Shown one piece after another: positions 8,733 through 17,320 of a stretch of 21,512 nt of DNA (positions are counted from its first letter, which is position 1; every line of letters starts with the position of its first letter). The notes below the pieces were generated by a model. That model had not been told where the DNA came from and did not search any database. It saw only the letters and a program-made list of their open reading frames with translations. A program made the translations under genes and the position numbers. Location: positions 29,690,616 through 29,712,127 of the forward strand of contig JBOZIK010000001.1 in the NCBI GenBank assembly GCA_051453625.1. Direction: 5' to 3'. Source of the stretch: Welwitschia mirabilis. Its lineage: Eukaryota > Gnetophyta > Gnetopsida > Welwitschiales.

Positions 8733-9494
8733 TGAAATTCTTAAATGATCACCATTTCTTGGAAATTCTTGATTCTTGTTTTATCAATCTTAAGACTTGG
8801 GATCCTTTAATATTTATCTTGTCTTGACTAGACCATACTAAGAGCTATGAAATTTTCATGGTTCTTACTTCATACTTCTTATTTGAATAGTTGGAAAAAC
8901 TAGAGCTTAGTTTTTTAGGAGGGCATAGAAAAGTGAATATTATCATTCTAGTTTATGTTGAAAAATCATTTTGAAGTGAAACTTATAGTTCTTTTATGTA
9001 TCTTGAAATTTTAGTGATGAAATTATTGTGATCTTGATAATACTTCCCAAACTAAAGTATGTGTATTCTTGATTAAACCTTTTTGAATTTGTAATAGAAG
9101 ATGTGATCAATTCCGATTTTCTTATTAAAAATTTCTATATTTCATTATTGATTTTCTTGTTAAAGACTTCTATATTTAGATCGTTGAATCTTTAATATAA
9201 TCTACTAAAATAATTATTGATTTTATAGAAGTATCATTATCCTATAACTTTAATTATTGTTGAATTAATCATTTGTATAATAGGTTATTTTTATTTGTTT
9301 AATGATAGAATAAATAAAGCATCATGGAGGAGAGGATCATATTAAGAGGAAAGTTATAATGACCTTCAGAAGATTTCTTTTCACAATAGAATAGGATGGA
9401 AGTAAACTATTTTAATGAATCAATATTTTATTATTTAATAAATATAACATTTTAAGGATAGCTAGAAGTTTTACATAGAAATTACTAGTAGAAA
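8733..9494. other. AT-rich non-coding DNA
   Basis: No gene is recognised on either strand. The stretch contains a short internal repetition (ATTTCTATATTTC/ACTTCTATATTTA near 9130 and 9165). The segment 9407-9462 recurs after the next gap. Confidence 0.4.
9407..9462 (+). repeat. Left copy of a near-identical repeat flanking the 536-N gap
   Basis: CTATTTTAATGAATCAATAT and the following bases match 10031-10087 with about four substitutions and one single-base indel over 57 bp. The copies lie either side of the gap. Confidence 0.75.
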
Positions 9495-10030
9495 NNNNNN
9501 NNNNNNNNNNNNNNNNNNNNNNNNNNNNNNNNNNNNNNNNNNNNNNNNNNNNNNNNNNNNNNNNNNNNNNNNNNNNNNNNNNNNNNNNNNNNNNNNNNNN
9601 NNNNNNNNNNNNNNNNNNNNNNNNNNNNNNNNNNNNNNNNNNNNNNNNNNNNNNNNNNNNNNNNNNNNNNNNNNNNNNNNNNNNNNNNNNNNNNNNNNNN
9701 NNNNNNNNNNNNNNNNNNNNNNNNNNNNNNNNNNNNNNNNNNNNNNNNNNNNNNNNNNNNNNNNNNNNNNNNNNNNNNNNNNNNNNNNNNNNNNNNNNNN
9801 NNNNNNNNNNNNNNNNNNNNNNNNNNNNNNNNNNNNNNNNNNNNNNNNNNNNNNNNNNNNNNNNNNNNNNNNNNNNNNNNNNNNNNNNNNNNNNNNNNNN
9901 NNNNNNNNNNNNNNNNNNNNNNNNNNNNNNNNNNNNNNNNNNNNNNNNNNNNNNNNNNNNNNNNNNNNNNNNNNNNNNNNNNNNNNNNNNNNNNNNNNNN
10001 NNNNNNNNNNNNNNNNNNNNNNNNNNNNNN
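9495..10030. other. Assembly gap (536 N)
   Basis: The gap is bounded by near-identical sequence on both sides, suggesting a collapsed repeat or an allelic overlap. Confidence 1.
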
Positions 10031-10087
10031 CTATTTTAATGAATTAATATTTTATTACTTAATAAATATAACATTTTTAATTATAGC
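10031..10087 (+). repeat. Right copy of the gap-flanking repeat
   Basis: The copy begins at the first base after the gap; see 9407-9462. The substitutions (C/T, T/C) show it is not a simple contig-end overlap of one haplotype. Confidence 0.75.
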
Positions 10088-10121
10088 AATTAGTGGAAAA
10101 GTGATGTGTTTAGAATATATG

Positions 10122-10181
10122 AGATTCAAACCCCTGACCTTGTACTTAACTACTCTCCTTCTTTATCATTACAGCAATAAG
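10122..10181 (-). repeat. tRNA-derived SINE-like head, copy 1
   Basis: Read on the minus strand, CTTATTGCTGTAATGATAAAG (A-box-like region, 10161-10181) lies about 39 bp upstream of GGTTTGAATCT (10122-10132), a good match to the RNA polymerase III B box GGTTCGAATCT with the CpG decayed to TG. Spacing is that of a tRNA-like SINE head. Element ends were not identified. Confidence 0.45.
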
Positions 10182-10269
10182 CATATGTTTAAAAAGAAAT
10201 CATTTCAAATGTATTTAAGCTTGTAGTGATAGTTTATAATTACATATAATGTTTAAAATAAACTGTAAT

Positions 10270-10334
10270 GATTCAAATTCAAATCCCAACCTTTTCCTTA
10301 ATTTTCCACTTTCTTTATCATTACACTATCCAAG
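10270..10334 (-). repeat. tRNA-derived SINE-like head, copy 2
   Basis: The minus strand reads CTTGGATAGTGTAATGATAAAG (10313-10334; A-box region with TGGATAGTGTAATG) and, about 37 bp later, GGGATTTGAATTTGAATC (10269-10286; a B-box-like word apparently duplicated). It is related to the copy at 10122-10181, about 150 bp away and in the same orientation, including the shared TGTAATGATAAAGAAG. Confidence 0.45.
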
Positions 10335-10946
10335 TGGACATTAAATAAAAGAAGTCATTTCAACTTTATTACTCTAGCACCATCCTTATTTAAGTAAAAA
10401 GATTAAACCGTGAAAAACCAATACCATAATTGTGAATTTACATGGGATGGCTAAGGATTAATAATCTATTTCTAAAATAGATCTTAGACATTATGTTACT
10501 AATTAATAGATAGGGTTAATTCATTTTTCTTAGTGTTTCCCTTCCTCATTGATGTAACCATGTGAATAAGATGGAGGATAATCATTTAACCCTATTCTTT
10601 TAGACTATTCCAAATATCTTCATGGTGCATTTTTATTGAAGGGCATTAGACGATGGACTTGATTTGAAGCAATGTTTTGGTTTTACAATCCATAATGCAA
10701 TCCACTAATGGATTAGCCCTGCATATCACCAAGGATCTCACAGAGGTTAACAAAAGAGCATAAGGTATAAAACATACTATAATCACATACTAGAGGCTCA
10801 AACTTGATAATTTGACCAAAAGTACTCTTGAACAGTGATGAAAGTATAAGAGGATTAAAAAGCAAAGAAAAATATTCCACAATGAATGATTGCATTCTCT
10901 ACATCAACATAAGCCATTTCATATTTCAAACCCTATTTTTAGTTGC
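10335..10946. other. Non-coding DNA, possibly remains of the kinase pseudogene on the minus strand
   Basis: An open minus-strand stretch at 10713-10895 has no recognisable motif. Because it follows the kinase fragment in the same orientation it could hold an intron or an eroded C-terminal exon. Nothing firm is seen. Confidence 0.3.
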
Positions 10947-11262
10947 TTAAAAGATGAAGATGCTTTTGCCCTTCCATATGGCTTTTCTCTCTAATGAGAT
11001 TAAAAGAATTAGTTTTATGCTTAAAGTTGAAACTCTATCATATGAATTTCTATAAACTCTTACTTTACGAATCTGGATATCAGTGACCTTTCTGAGGGCC
11101 TTTGTTTTCTTCTGAGTTGGGTAAAGCACTTTGAATTTATCATCCAATAAAATGTTAAATGGCTTAACATATCTATGAATTATGCATGGATTATAATCAT
11201 GTGAAGATATTCTAATCCTTGTGTAATGCTTAAAGCAATCTTTAATCGAGTTATTCAAGCTT
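10947..11262 (-). pseudogene. Receptor-like protein kinase fragment (catalytic loop), decayed
   Basis: On the minus strand one frame (11218-11243 and onwards) reads KIALSITQGLEYLH, and after a one-base loss the next frame reads HDYNPCIIHRYVKPFNILLD then DKFKV. Together these are subdomains VIa-VIb of plant receptor-like kinases, where GLEYLHHDC-type text precedes IIHRDVK and NILLD. The catalytic Asp of HRD is Tyr here (TAT), so the piece could not be active. Beyond DKFKV the frame stays open to 10947 but no DFG motif is visible; TKALRKVTD may correspond to the activation-segment region, which is weak. The GTAAGAG after QIRK could be an old splice donor. The subfamily is not identifiable. Confidence 0.7.
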
Positions 11263-11689
11263 AACTTTTCCTCAATGATTCTACATAAATAAACTTATTT
11301 TAAATAATTTGCACTTAAAATAAGAGAACTAGAAAGTGTACTAGTACCTGCATGTACATATGCAAAATGATATTATCATAGAAGTTGTGTATCATAAGCA
11401 TTGTAAAAGAGGTCTTCTTTTATATCTGCGATGAATAAAAATATGTGAATACACGAGGTTAATTCTCATATTTGTAAAATCCTTCAAGGATGTATCTTTG
11501 CAAGTGATAACTTTCAGCTTCTTTACCTCTTTTATTTTACTCAAATAGTACCTTTGCTCTTCTATAAGCAAAGCCTTTCTATTTTTTAAAATAACAGAGT
11601 GATATAAAGAAGAGTTAAAAGTGAGTAATGAAGGAAAGAGATGTAGTTCAATGATCCTTTCACTACAATGTATAATATTCTAGTTTCAA
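11263..11689. other. Non-coding DNA upstream of the kinase fragment
   Basis: No exon of the kinase or any other gene is recognised. A CATGCAGGTAC word near 11350 on the minus strand could be an old exon-intron border, without support. Confidence 0.3.
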
Positions 11690-11760
11690 CCAACCAATAG
11701 GTTGGCACAGTGATCATGTCAGTCACTTATTAATAATGCGGTTATAGGTTCAACTCTAAG
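11690..11760 (+). repeat. tRNA-derived SINE-like head (+ strand) with a perfect hairpin
   Basis: TGGCACAGTGATC (from 11703) fits a polymerase III A box and GGTTCAACTCT (11747-11757) a B box, about 44 bp apart. A perfect 6-bp stem CCAACC-AATA-GGTTGG (11690-11705) overlaps the start. The word GGTTGGCACAGTG followed by GGTTCRA is typical of tRNA-derived plant SINEs. No tail or target duplication was found. Confidence 0.45.
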
Positions 11761-12067
11761 AAAAAGTAAAAACTTAATTTTTGTATACTGAATTAAAAAT
11801 TTCGAGTTGAAAATTTTCGTATCCTCCTACTTATGAATTCCTTGCATATAAATATTATATATTAAATATTATAACTAAGATATTTTTAATGTTATACCAA
11901 CTCATAGAAATACTTAAGCCTGTATATCTTTAAATGTTATTTGTAATCTAAGGTATATAGCATGTCATTTATATAAATATTTAAGTCTTGGATTTAATAG
12001 TCTCTATTAATCAATAATGGATTTATTCAAAAATCATAATCCTTGGTTTAGATCATTATAAGCTAGT

Positions 12068-12077
12068 TATATAAATA
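12068..12077 (+). promoter_or_regulatory. Possible TATA box of LTR B
   Basis: TATATAAATA lies 250 bp before the LTR end and immediately before the GT repeat. Other TATAAATA words occur near 11848 and 11970, so the choice is uncertain. Confidence 0.3.
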
Positions 12078-12088
12078 TGTGTGTGTGT

Positions 12089-12163
<75 letters not shown>

Positions 12164-12188
12164 TGTGTGTGTGTATGTGTGTGTGTGT
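12078..12188 (+). repeat. (GT)n microsatellite, about 111 bp
   Basis: About 55 GT units have single interruptions near 12093, 12161 and 12175. It lies inside the LTR of element B, between a TATA-like word and the LTR end. Alternating purine-pyrimidine DNA of this length can adopt Z-DNA. Confidence 0.95.
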
Positions 12189-12321
12189 AAAGTTTTAGAC
12201 ATAAGATATTTTGAAATCTTATAAGAAAATTATTATTAATAAATATGAGTCTTACATAGAGAAATTTAAGTATTATTTTGTTGACAAATTTTTAGTTATT
12301 TAAAATCTAGGTATTACATTT

Positions 12322-12333
12322 TGGTATCAGAGC
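12322..12333 (+). other. Primer-binding site of element B (tRNA-iMet)
   Basis: TGGTATCAGAGC is a perfect 12-base complement of the initiator-Met tRNA 3' end, two bases after the LTR terminus. It is the best preserved PBS in the window. Confidence 0.9.
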
Positions 12334-12539
12334 TAAGTTTGCAAACTAACTGGGCATAATTACTATCAGTTTGCAAATTCACTAGGAATAACTATTGTTA
12401 AACTTACAACTTCACTAAGCACAACTATTATTAAAGTATATGTTGCAATTCCACTTGGCTTAACTACTATTAAAGTTGTAAGTTTTAACATGGAAATCTA
12501 GGTTTATGATATGTGTAGTTTGATTTTCACAAGATTGAC

Positions 12540-12834
12540 ATGGCCCCAAGAAGAGCAGTATTGACTAATTAAAGTTCCAACATTAGTAAATATAGTTAAC
12601 AACCTAGTGGATGAACTTCATAAACATAGCAACAATAGGGAGGATGGTGATTCTTTGATGAAAATGATGATGCAATTTAAAAGGATGAATCCTTTAACTT
12701 TTGAAGGTATCTACAATGTAGCTGATGTAGAAGCGTGATTGACTTCTATACAAAGGGAGTTAGAATTATTCAATACTACTATCAAACAGAAGTCGATACT
12801 AGTAATCCATCATCTTGTTAAAGGAATAGCATTA
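12540..12834 (+). pseudogene. Ty3/gypsy gag N-terminal part (element B), truncated
   Basis: An ATG at 12540 gives MAPRRAVLTN before a stop. From 12574 another frame gives DELHKHSNNREDGDSLMKMM, QFKRMNPLTFEGIYNVADVE, a TGA where Trp is usual, and LTSIQRELELFN, KQKSILVIHHLVKGIAL. The order 'NP-TFEG...EA-W...F...KV..A...LKG.A' is the core of plant Ty3/gypsy capsid (retrotrans_gag). Gag would form the virus-like particle packaging the element RNA. It is about 210 bp downstream of the PBS, as expected. The homology stops at 12834, exactly where the TGTTG terminus of element E starts, so truncation by insertion is likely. The rest of gag and pol is not in the window. Confidence 0.75.
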
Positions 12835-13090
12835 TGTTGTATTATGATGCATATTTTTGCTTCTAATTCCAATATCCTAAAGATCACATTTAACTTGCAA
12901 CACATAAAAAGATGATAATCTAAGTGCATATAGTACACATTTGCATAATGGGATCAACCCAAATGTCATACACTTAGAGAAGACTTCTAAAAGAGAATTT
13001 GAAAAAATGATTTTAGAAAGATAAGAAGAACATATTTTTGAATTTTTCTTTATAGGAAATGAAATTAAACAATTTAGGGATAAAGACTAA

Positions 13091-13128
13091 ATGCAATGCA
13101 ATGGAATGAAATGAAATGAAATGAAATA
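13091..13128 (+). repeat. Short (ATGCA)/(ATGAA) pentanucleotide repeat
   Basis: ATGCAATGCAATGG grades into four ATGAA units. It is located within the U5 side of LTR E. Confidence 0.8.
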
Positions 13129-13474
13129 TAGAATGATTGCAAACCTAATGCAATTAATTAACCAAATTTTCAATCTATTGTAACTTAGATTGATCCTTAT
13201 AGCCTATATCAATTACAAATTCATGTGTCTTTCATTTTAATTAAGATAAGAAAGAAATAAGAAATTATTTAAAAGGAATTCCAATTAAATCAATATCTTT
13301 ATCAACTAAATAAAAGTACTTCCACTTATAACAACAACTTCTCAATCGAATATTTACTACGTAATACTAAAGTAGTCCTTCTCATAAGTAGGATGGATCT
13401 TTTTCCTTCCAATGATCTCCAATCATCATAAGAATTTAGATGAGAAAAATGATATGGAATAAGGCCCAAAAGGT

Positions 13475-13483
13475 CTTTTTATA
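13475..13483 (-). promoter_or_regulatory. TATA box of LTR E
   Basis: The minus strand reads AACTATAAAAAGACC about 550 bp inside the LTR, a good plant TATA context dividing U3 from R/U5. Confidence 0.55.
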
Positions 13484-14037
13484 GTTTGGAATGAAGAATT
13501 AAGGGTCATTAAGTGGTGTAAAATGAAAAGGTATGCTTAGGATCTATACTTTCATAATAATTGGACTAGATTTTCAAGATATTCTATTTGTCATACTTTA
13601 TGTTGTTACCACAACATAGTGGATGATCACTCTAACTATAAACTAATGCTAGACACATCTCAACCATTTAACCTTGCTAACTATCATCCTATCTATCATC
13701 CCAATGACATAGGGAATGACCATCACAACCTGTCTAATTATTCCTATTGTATGTTATTCTATAATGATCATTCCAAAAATATATGAAACAACTATCTTTT
13801 TTCATAAGTTGTCCCAACAACATAGTAAATGACTAGTTTTCTTACTTAACTCCATCTTGATCATCATACTTTAGTCCATCATCATGTAAAAATAGATTCT
13901 TGTGTTGGAAATTGTTGTATTTCATGACCTATATGGGTGCTTTACATAATTTGCATAAATCCTTGAAAACCCTATCAATAGAACCTAAAAATATGCTTTA
14001 CAAGTTTTCAAATAGGTTAATTTGGGTTCGCAACATA

Positions 14038-14047
14038 CCCCCCACCT
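14038..14047 (-). other. Polypurine tract of element E
   Basis: The minus strand reads AGGTGGGGGG, then TA, then the LTR start TGTTGCG. Position and G-richness fit the plus-strand primer. Confidence 0.65.
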
Positions 14048-14847
14048 AGCATTTATTAGTTCCTAACAACGTAAGTGGATAATAAGTCATAGACCAACTG
14101 ACAAAATAAGTGAGAAACTAAAAATAGACTTAAAGTATGTATATATCATTAAGTTTTGAATAGAAAATTTGAAATACATTGTATTTGTTAAAAAGCACAA
14201 GTGAAATAGATGTATATTATTAAGAATTAGTTTAACATCATCACATATATTTATATTAAGTAAGGCTAGATGAAACATTTGAGCTCATAAATCATGTAAT
14301 ATATGTGTCTACCCCCTCAACTAAATGTGTAATTCATCTCAAGCTGCATAAACCATGAATAAAGAGAGAAGAAATTAGTTTAGATTTGAAAAATTACCCA
14401 ATATGAAAATTCAAGGTATCCATGGACTAGATCCTATGAAAGAATGTTTTTAAAGCACTAAAAGATGGTAAACTATAGTAATATCGTATGATTACAAGGT
14501 TAAGTGATAGGAGAGATTATAAAAAAGAAATACTAATAAGAAAAGAGTTAAAAGGAAGAGCATCAATGCTATCATGCTAAAGGACGGTCAAGGTGGAGAT
14601 AAATTTGATTTTATGCATAATAGTAAAGTAATAAAAAATGTTACTAGTAGACTAGAAATTGATGAATTCTAAAGAATTATTTTAGAAAAGGTAAGAAAAA
14701 TAACTTTCAGAAGACAACCCAAGAAATTAAAATAAGACAAAAACAAAAATGGCTAATATAGAACATCAATAAGATTAACTTTTTACCTTAAATTCTAATC
14801 TGGTAAAATGTCTTAGTAAAGGTTATAAAGCTACTTGATATAGAAAT
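14048..14847 (-). other. 3' non-coding region of element E
   Basis: AT-rich DNA lies between the PMD-like ORF and the polypurine tract. The open stretch at 14087-14278 (-) has no recognisable motif. A long untranslated 3' region is common in Athila/Tat-type elements. Confidence 0.4.
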
Positions 14848-15282
14848 TTATGATTCAATGTAAAACATCATAGAGTACCATTGAAAAGGGTAGTGATGAT
14901 GACAATATCTAATGGTTGCTTTTTCAAAGTATCAAGTCATATTTGGATTATAATTCAATCCCTCTTTAGCTATAACAACCATAGTACTTTGATAAGATAT
15001 CATCCAATGATTAATATACTCATATGCTCATGAATTCTATGCCTCTAAGTAATGGGCATTTTTAAGTCAATGGGGTGTTGAATAACACCATTCATCATGA
15101 TGATGGGAGTTCAACCTGCTAAGAGAATAAGGACCTACAATATGAAGCTATATCATGGCCAACTAATCCTCTGGTAGAGATTTCACAGCTATCATATTGT
15201 ACTTCCAAAGAGCCCTCTTAGGAAAATTTACCCTAATAGGCTTGCGATAGTACATTATGGTATAATTACATGAGGGTGATCC
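14848..15282 (-). pseudogene. Plant-mobile-domain-like ORF in the envelope position of element E (decayed)
   Basis: A single minus-strand frame runs 145 codons from about 15282 to TAA at 14848-14850 with only a few stops (TAG after LPED, TAG before LHIVG, TGA after TPH, TAG and TGA near YLEA). Readable blocks are KPIRVNFPKRALWKYNM, LHIVGPYSLSRLNSHHHDEW, AYEYINHWMISYQ, EGLNYNPNM and YFEKATIRYC. LHIV..., the YI--W spacing and the final Y---TIRY resemble the C-terminal half of the plant mobile domain (the PMD of MAIL1/PP7-long-form proteins, also carried by some Ty3/gypsy elements). This is my recollection of the family pattern, not an alignment. A different start, ATG GAT CAC CCT at about 15283 in another frame, is possible. 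It lies downstream of integrase, on the same strand. Confidence 0.4.
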
Positions 15283-15596
15283 ATCTATCTCTTTTTTTTT
15301 TTAATATTTTCCTCTTGCTTTTCATTTTTTTTATTTTTCATTAACTTAGATTTTGCCTTTTTGAAATCATTAATTAATCATCAGAATGATGAAGTAACAA
15401 AGTGTATGGCTGAAAATAAGCATCAAATTAACCTAATTGATACTTTGAAAAAAAATAAATAAGGATATTAGTTAAAGATGTTGAAATATCCTACTATTAA
15501 TTGAATTAAATCTTTACCATATAAAAACCCAAAGTAAAGAATTATTTAATCATTGTGACACCTATGGAAATCAAATACAAATCAAGTTAAAGATGA
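15283..15596 (-). other. Spacer between integrase and PMD-like ORF of element E
   Basis: The spacer is non-coding, with a T-rich run on the plus strand (15292-15340; A-rich on the coding strand). No splice or promoter signal could be singled out. Confidence 0.4.
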
Positions 15597-16440
15597 TTAA
15601 GGAGTATCATAACTTAAACTAAGGAATAAGGCTAAGAAAGAATTTAGTAGATGACCAAGAGGAGATCCTCCTTTTTGCAAAAGAGGATCTTCCAAGTTAA
15701 TTACTTTTATCATGTTCAAGGTATAAGAACAATCATCTAGAGATGTATAAAGTTTTAACCTTTATCCATTTACTTTATGGATTTCTTAAGTTTGAAGGTT
15801 AGAGATCTCAATAGAGTTATTAGAATGTACTCTTTCCACATAAGAAGGATCAAGCCATTTAGATATCAACTTGTTGTGTAAAATATATACTTACATATGA
15901 TACAAAAGCATAAATTGACTTAATTAAAAGGATTTATGGAGAATTTTTTTATCATGGTGAAATTTAGTTTGGGCTCTCTAGATGAATTATCTATGGATAT
16001 AACTCATTCTTTTCTCATTAAGGTATTAAAGTTGTGCTAAACTATAGTGAACACTCTCCTCATGGTTCAACACATTAAGTTTATGGGTAGTATAATTAGA
16101 GTTGTAGCAAACATTAATAGCTAGAACATAAGTTTTTTCATATACAAATTCATAAGTTGAAAAATCCAAGTGGATTATGCCAAGTAGTATGGTAATTCCA
16201 TAGCACATGATTTAGTTTGAGAGACCAAGACTTCTTATTTTGAAAATTAAATTTCTAAAGAATCTTCTTAATCTCTCTATTAGCATTTTTAGCTCAATCA
16301 TTTGTTTGAGGGTGATAAGCATTTGTAATTCTATCTTTAATTCCTATAAAAAGGAGAAGTTTCCTAAGAATATTGTTAATGAAGTAAGTACTATTAAATT
16401 ATATTTGCCAATTGATATCAAACTAATTTCTCTTGTGTAG
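15597..16440 (-). pseudogene. Ty3/gypsy integrase, C-terminal half (element E), decayed
   Basis: Minus-strand blocks in order are STYFINNILRKLL, GIKDRITNAYHPQTND (YHPQTN at 16300-16317), NANREIKKIL, then KKSWSLKLNHVLWNYHTTWH and NPLGF. After a frameshift come STYEFVYEKTYVLAI and VHYSLAQL, then KFHHDKK, SKWLDPSYVERVHSNNSIEI and KVNG-RLKLYT, ending near LEDPLLQKGG. This is the end of the DDE catalytic core (YHPQTNGQ-E region; the Gln-Ala-Glu after TN is eroded) plus the C-terminal domain with the 'G-F-V-RV-PNGS-EI...KVNGQRLK' pattern of Athila/Tat-like elements. Integrase inserts the element DNA into the host genome. The N-terminal zinc domain and the first catalytic Asp residues are missing: the copia LTR C starts where the homology stops. 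Confidence 0.85.
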
Positions 16441-16543
16441 TACAAATTGTTACATATTGTGTGTAGATGATATTAAGTTTTGTAGGTGAAAGAATTAAAT
16501 CAAAATGCATTAGAAAGAGTACTTAGTTATGTTTACCTTAAGT

Positions 16544-16910
16544 GGGGTTCGATCAGATTCTAAAGGAGTTGACAACACCTGAAGCGGTCACAAAGAAATG
16601 AATTAAACATAGAGGGATCGACTAGATTCTGAAGAGGTCGATTGACCTGTGATCTCAAGAGCTAGTATCCCTAAACCGAATGGAAAGAATTTGATTGGAT
16701 AATCATGGGGTCAACCGAAATTAACTAACTGATAGGTAATAGTCCTAGACTGAGAGGAAAGGGGTCAACTAGATTTTTATGTGGTTGACTAGACCTGAGA
16801 AGTTGACAGTCCATAGTTCCAGACTGAGAGGTAAGGGGTCGATCAGACCCAGGATGGGGTTGATCGAGTTCTCATGGAATCAACTGGATTTTTATGGGGT
16901 CTATCAGACA
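16544..16910 (+). promoter_or_regulatory. Array of GGTCRAC/TTGAC motifs with about 20-bp pitch in U3 of LTR C
   Basis: Twelve motif positions were read near 16547, 16566, 16615, 16635, 16707, 16761, 16781, 16801, 16835, 16856, 16876 and 16896. Many neighbours are 19-21 bp apart, about two turns of the helix. Typical forms are GGGGTCAACTAGA, GTGGTTGACTAGA and GGGGTCGATCAGA. At least six include TTGAC, the core of the WRKY-factor W box (TTGACC/T). A regulatory role is inferred. Confidence 0.55.
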
Positions 16911-16928
16911 GTGCAGAAAAGCACAAGT

Positions 16929-16936
16929 TATAAATG
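16929..16936 (+). promoter_or_regulatory. Possible TATA box of LTR C
   Basis: AAGTTATAAATGTTATG follows the U3 motif array by about 20 bp, the same relation as in LTR A. The match to TATA is moderate. Confidence 0.4.
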
Positions 16937-17320
16937 TTATGTATTCATTACCTAGCTATCACCTAGTATTTTCTAATTATTTATAGTCATTGAAGGTACA
17001 ATTTATTTATAATAAAACCTAATAACCCCCCATTATAAGTAGCTAGGTAATAGATGAACTAGAGATCTTTTGGAACTATTCTAAATTAGCATATTCATTG
17101 TGGATCTTAAAGATTAAGTGGTATTATCATTGTCCTATCATTAAATTGCTTCATATTTAATTAAGGAGATCCACCCTTGGCAAAAGAACTATACTAAAAA
17201 TCAGATCTAAAAGATTTTTCATTATGATCTATTGGAAAAGAGATTCATTCATTATATTAATACTAAAAGTGTGGTATCTGAGCTACCAAGGTGGCATTGC
17301 ATCATATCTATTGATTTTAG

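Larger units (their letters stand above)
11761..12318 (+). repeat. LTR end (R/U5 and part of U3) of Ty3/gypsy element B
   Basis: The LTR is inferred from its right border: ...TAGGTATTACA ends in CA at 12317-12318 and is followed directly by TT and a perfect tRNA-iMet PBS. The left border is not visible. The sequence is AT-rich and contains a TATA-like word and a long GT microsatellite. Confidence 0.55.
12835..14035 (-). repeat. 3' LTR of Ty3/gypsy element E (1.2 kb)
   Basis: In plus orientation the segment starts TGTTG (12835-12839) and ends CAACA (14031-14035), a 5-bp terminal inverted repeat with TG/CA ends. On the minus strand it begins TGTTGCGAACCC directly after a G-rich purine tract. 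A TATA box sits 550 bp into it. The left border also coincides with the loss of gag homology in element B. No second LTR is present to confirm the ends. No coding content is expected or seen; a GAAAT repeat lies at 13091-13128. Confidence 0.65.
12835..16440 (-). mobile_element. Element E: 3' part of a Ty3/gypsy retrotransposon (Athila/Tat-like), minus strand
   Basis: The minus-strand order is integrase, spacer, PMD-like ORF, 3' non-coding region, polypurine tract and LTR. E interrupts gag of element B at 12835 and is itself interrupted by element C at about 16450. The remaining pol, gag and 5' LTR would be expected beyond 21512 if C and D are simple insertions. Lineage beyond Ty3/gypsy is a guess from integrase wording. 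Confidence 0.7.

Noticed and set aside
11690-11760. Genuine tRNA gene
   Set aside because: The A and B boxes are present, but a cloverleaf with acceptor and anticodon stems cannot be drawn and the box spacing is long; a SINE-like head fits better.
14087-14278. Minus-strand ORF of 63 codons rich in Leu, Ile and Phe
   Set aside because: Looks like chance in AT-rich non-coding DNA between the PMD-like ORF and polypurine tract of element E; no domain recognised.
16240-16440. Plus-strand ORF of 66 codons with hydrophobic stretches
   Set aside because: It is antisense to the Ty3/gypsy integrase core (YHPQTN), which explains its open frame.
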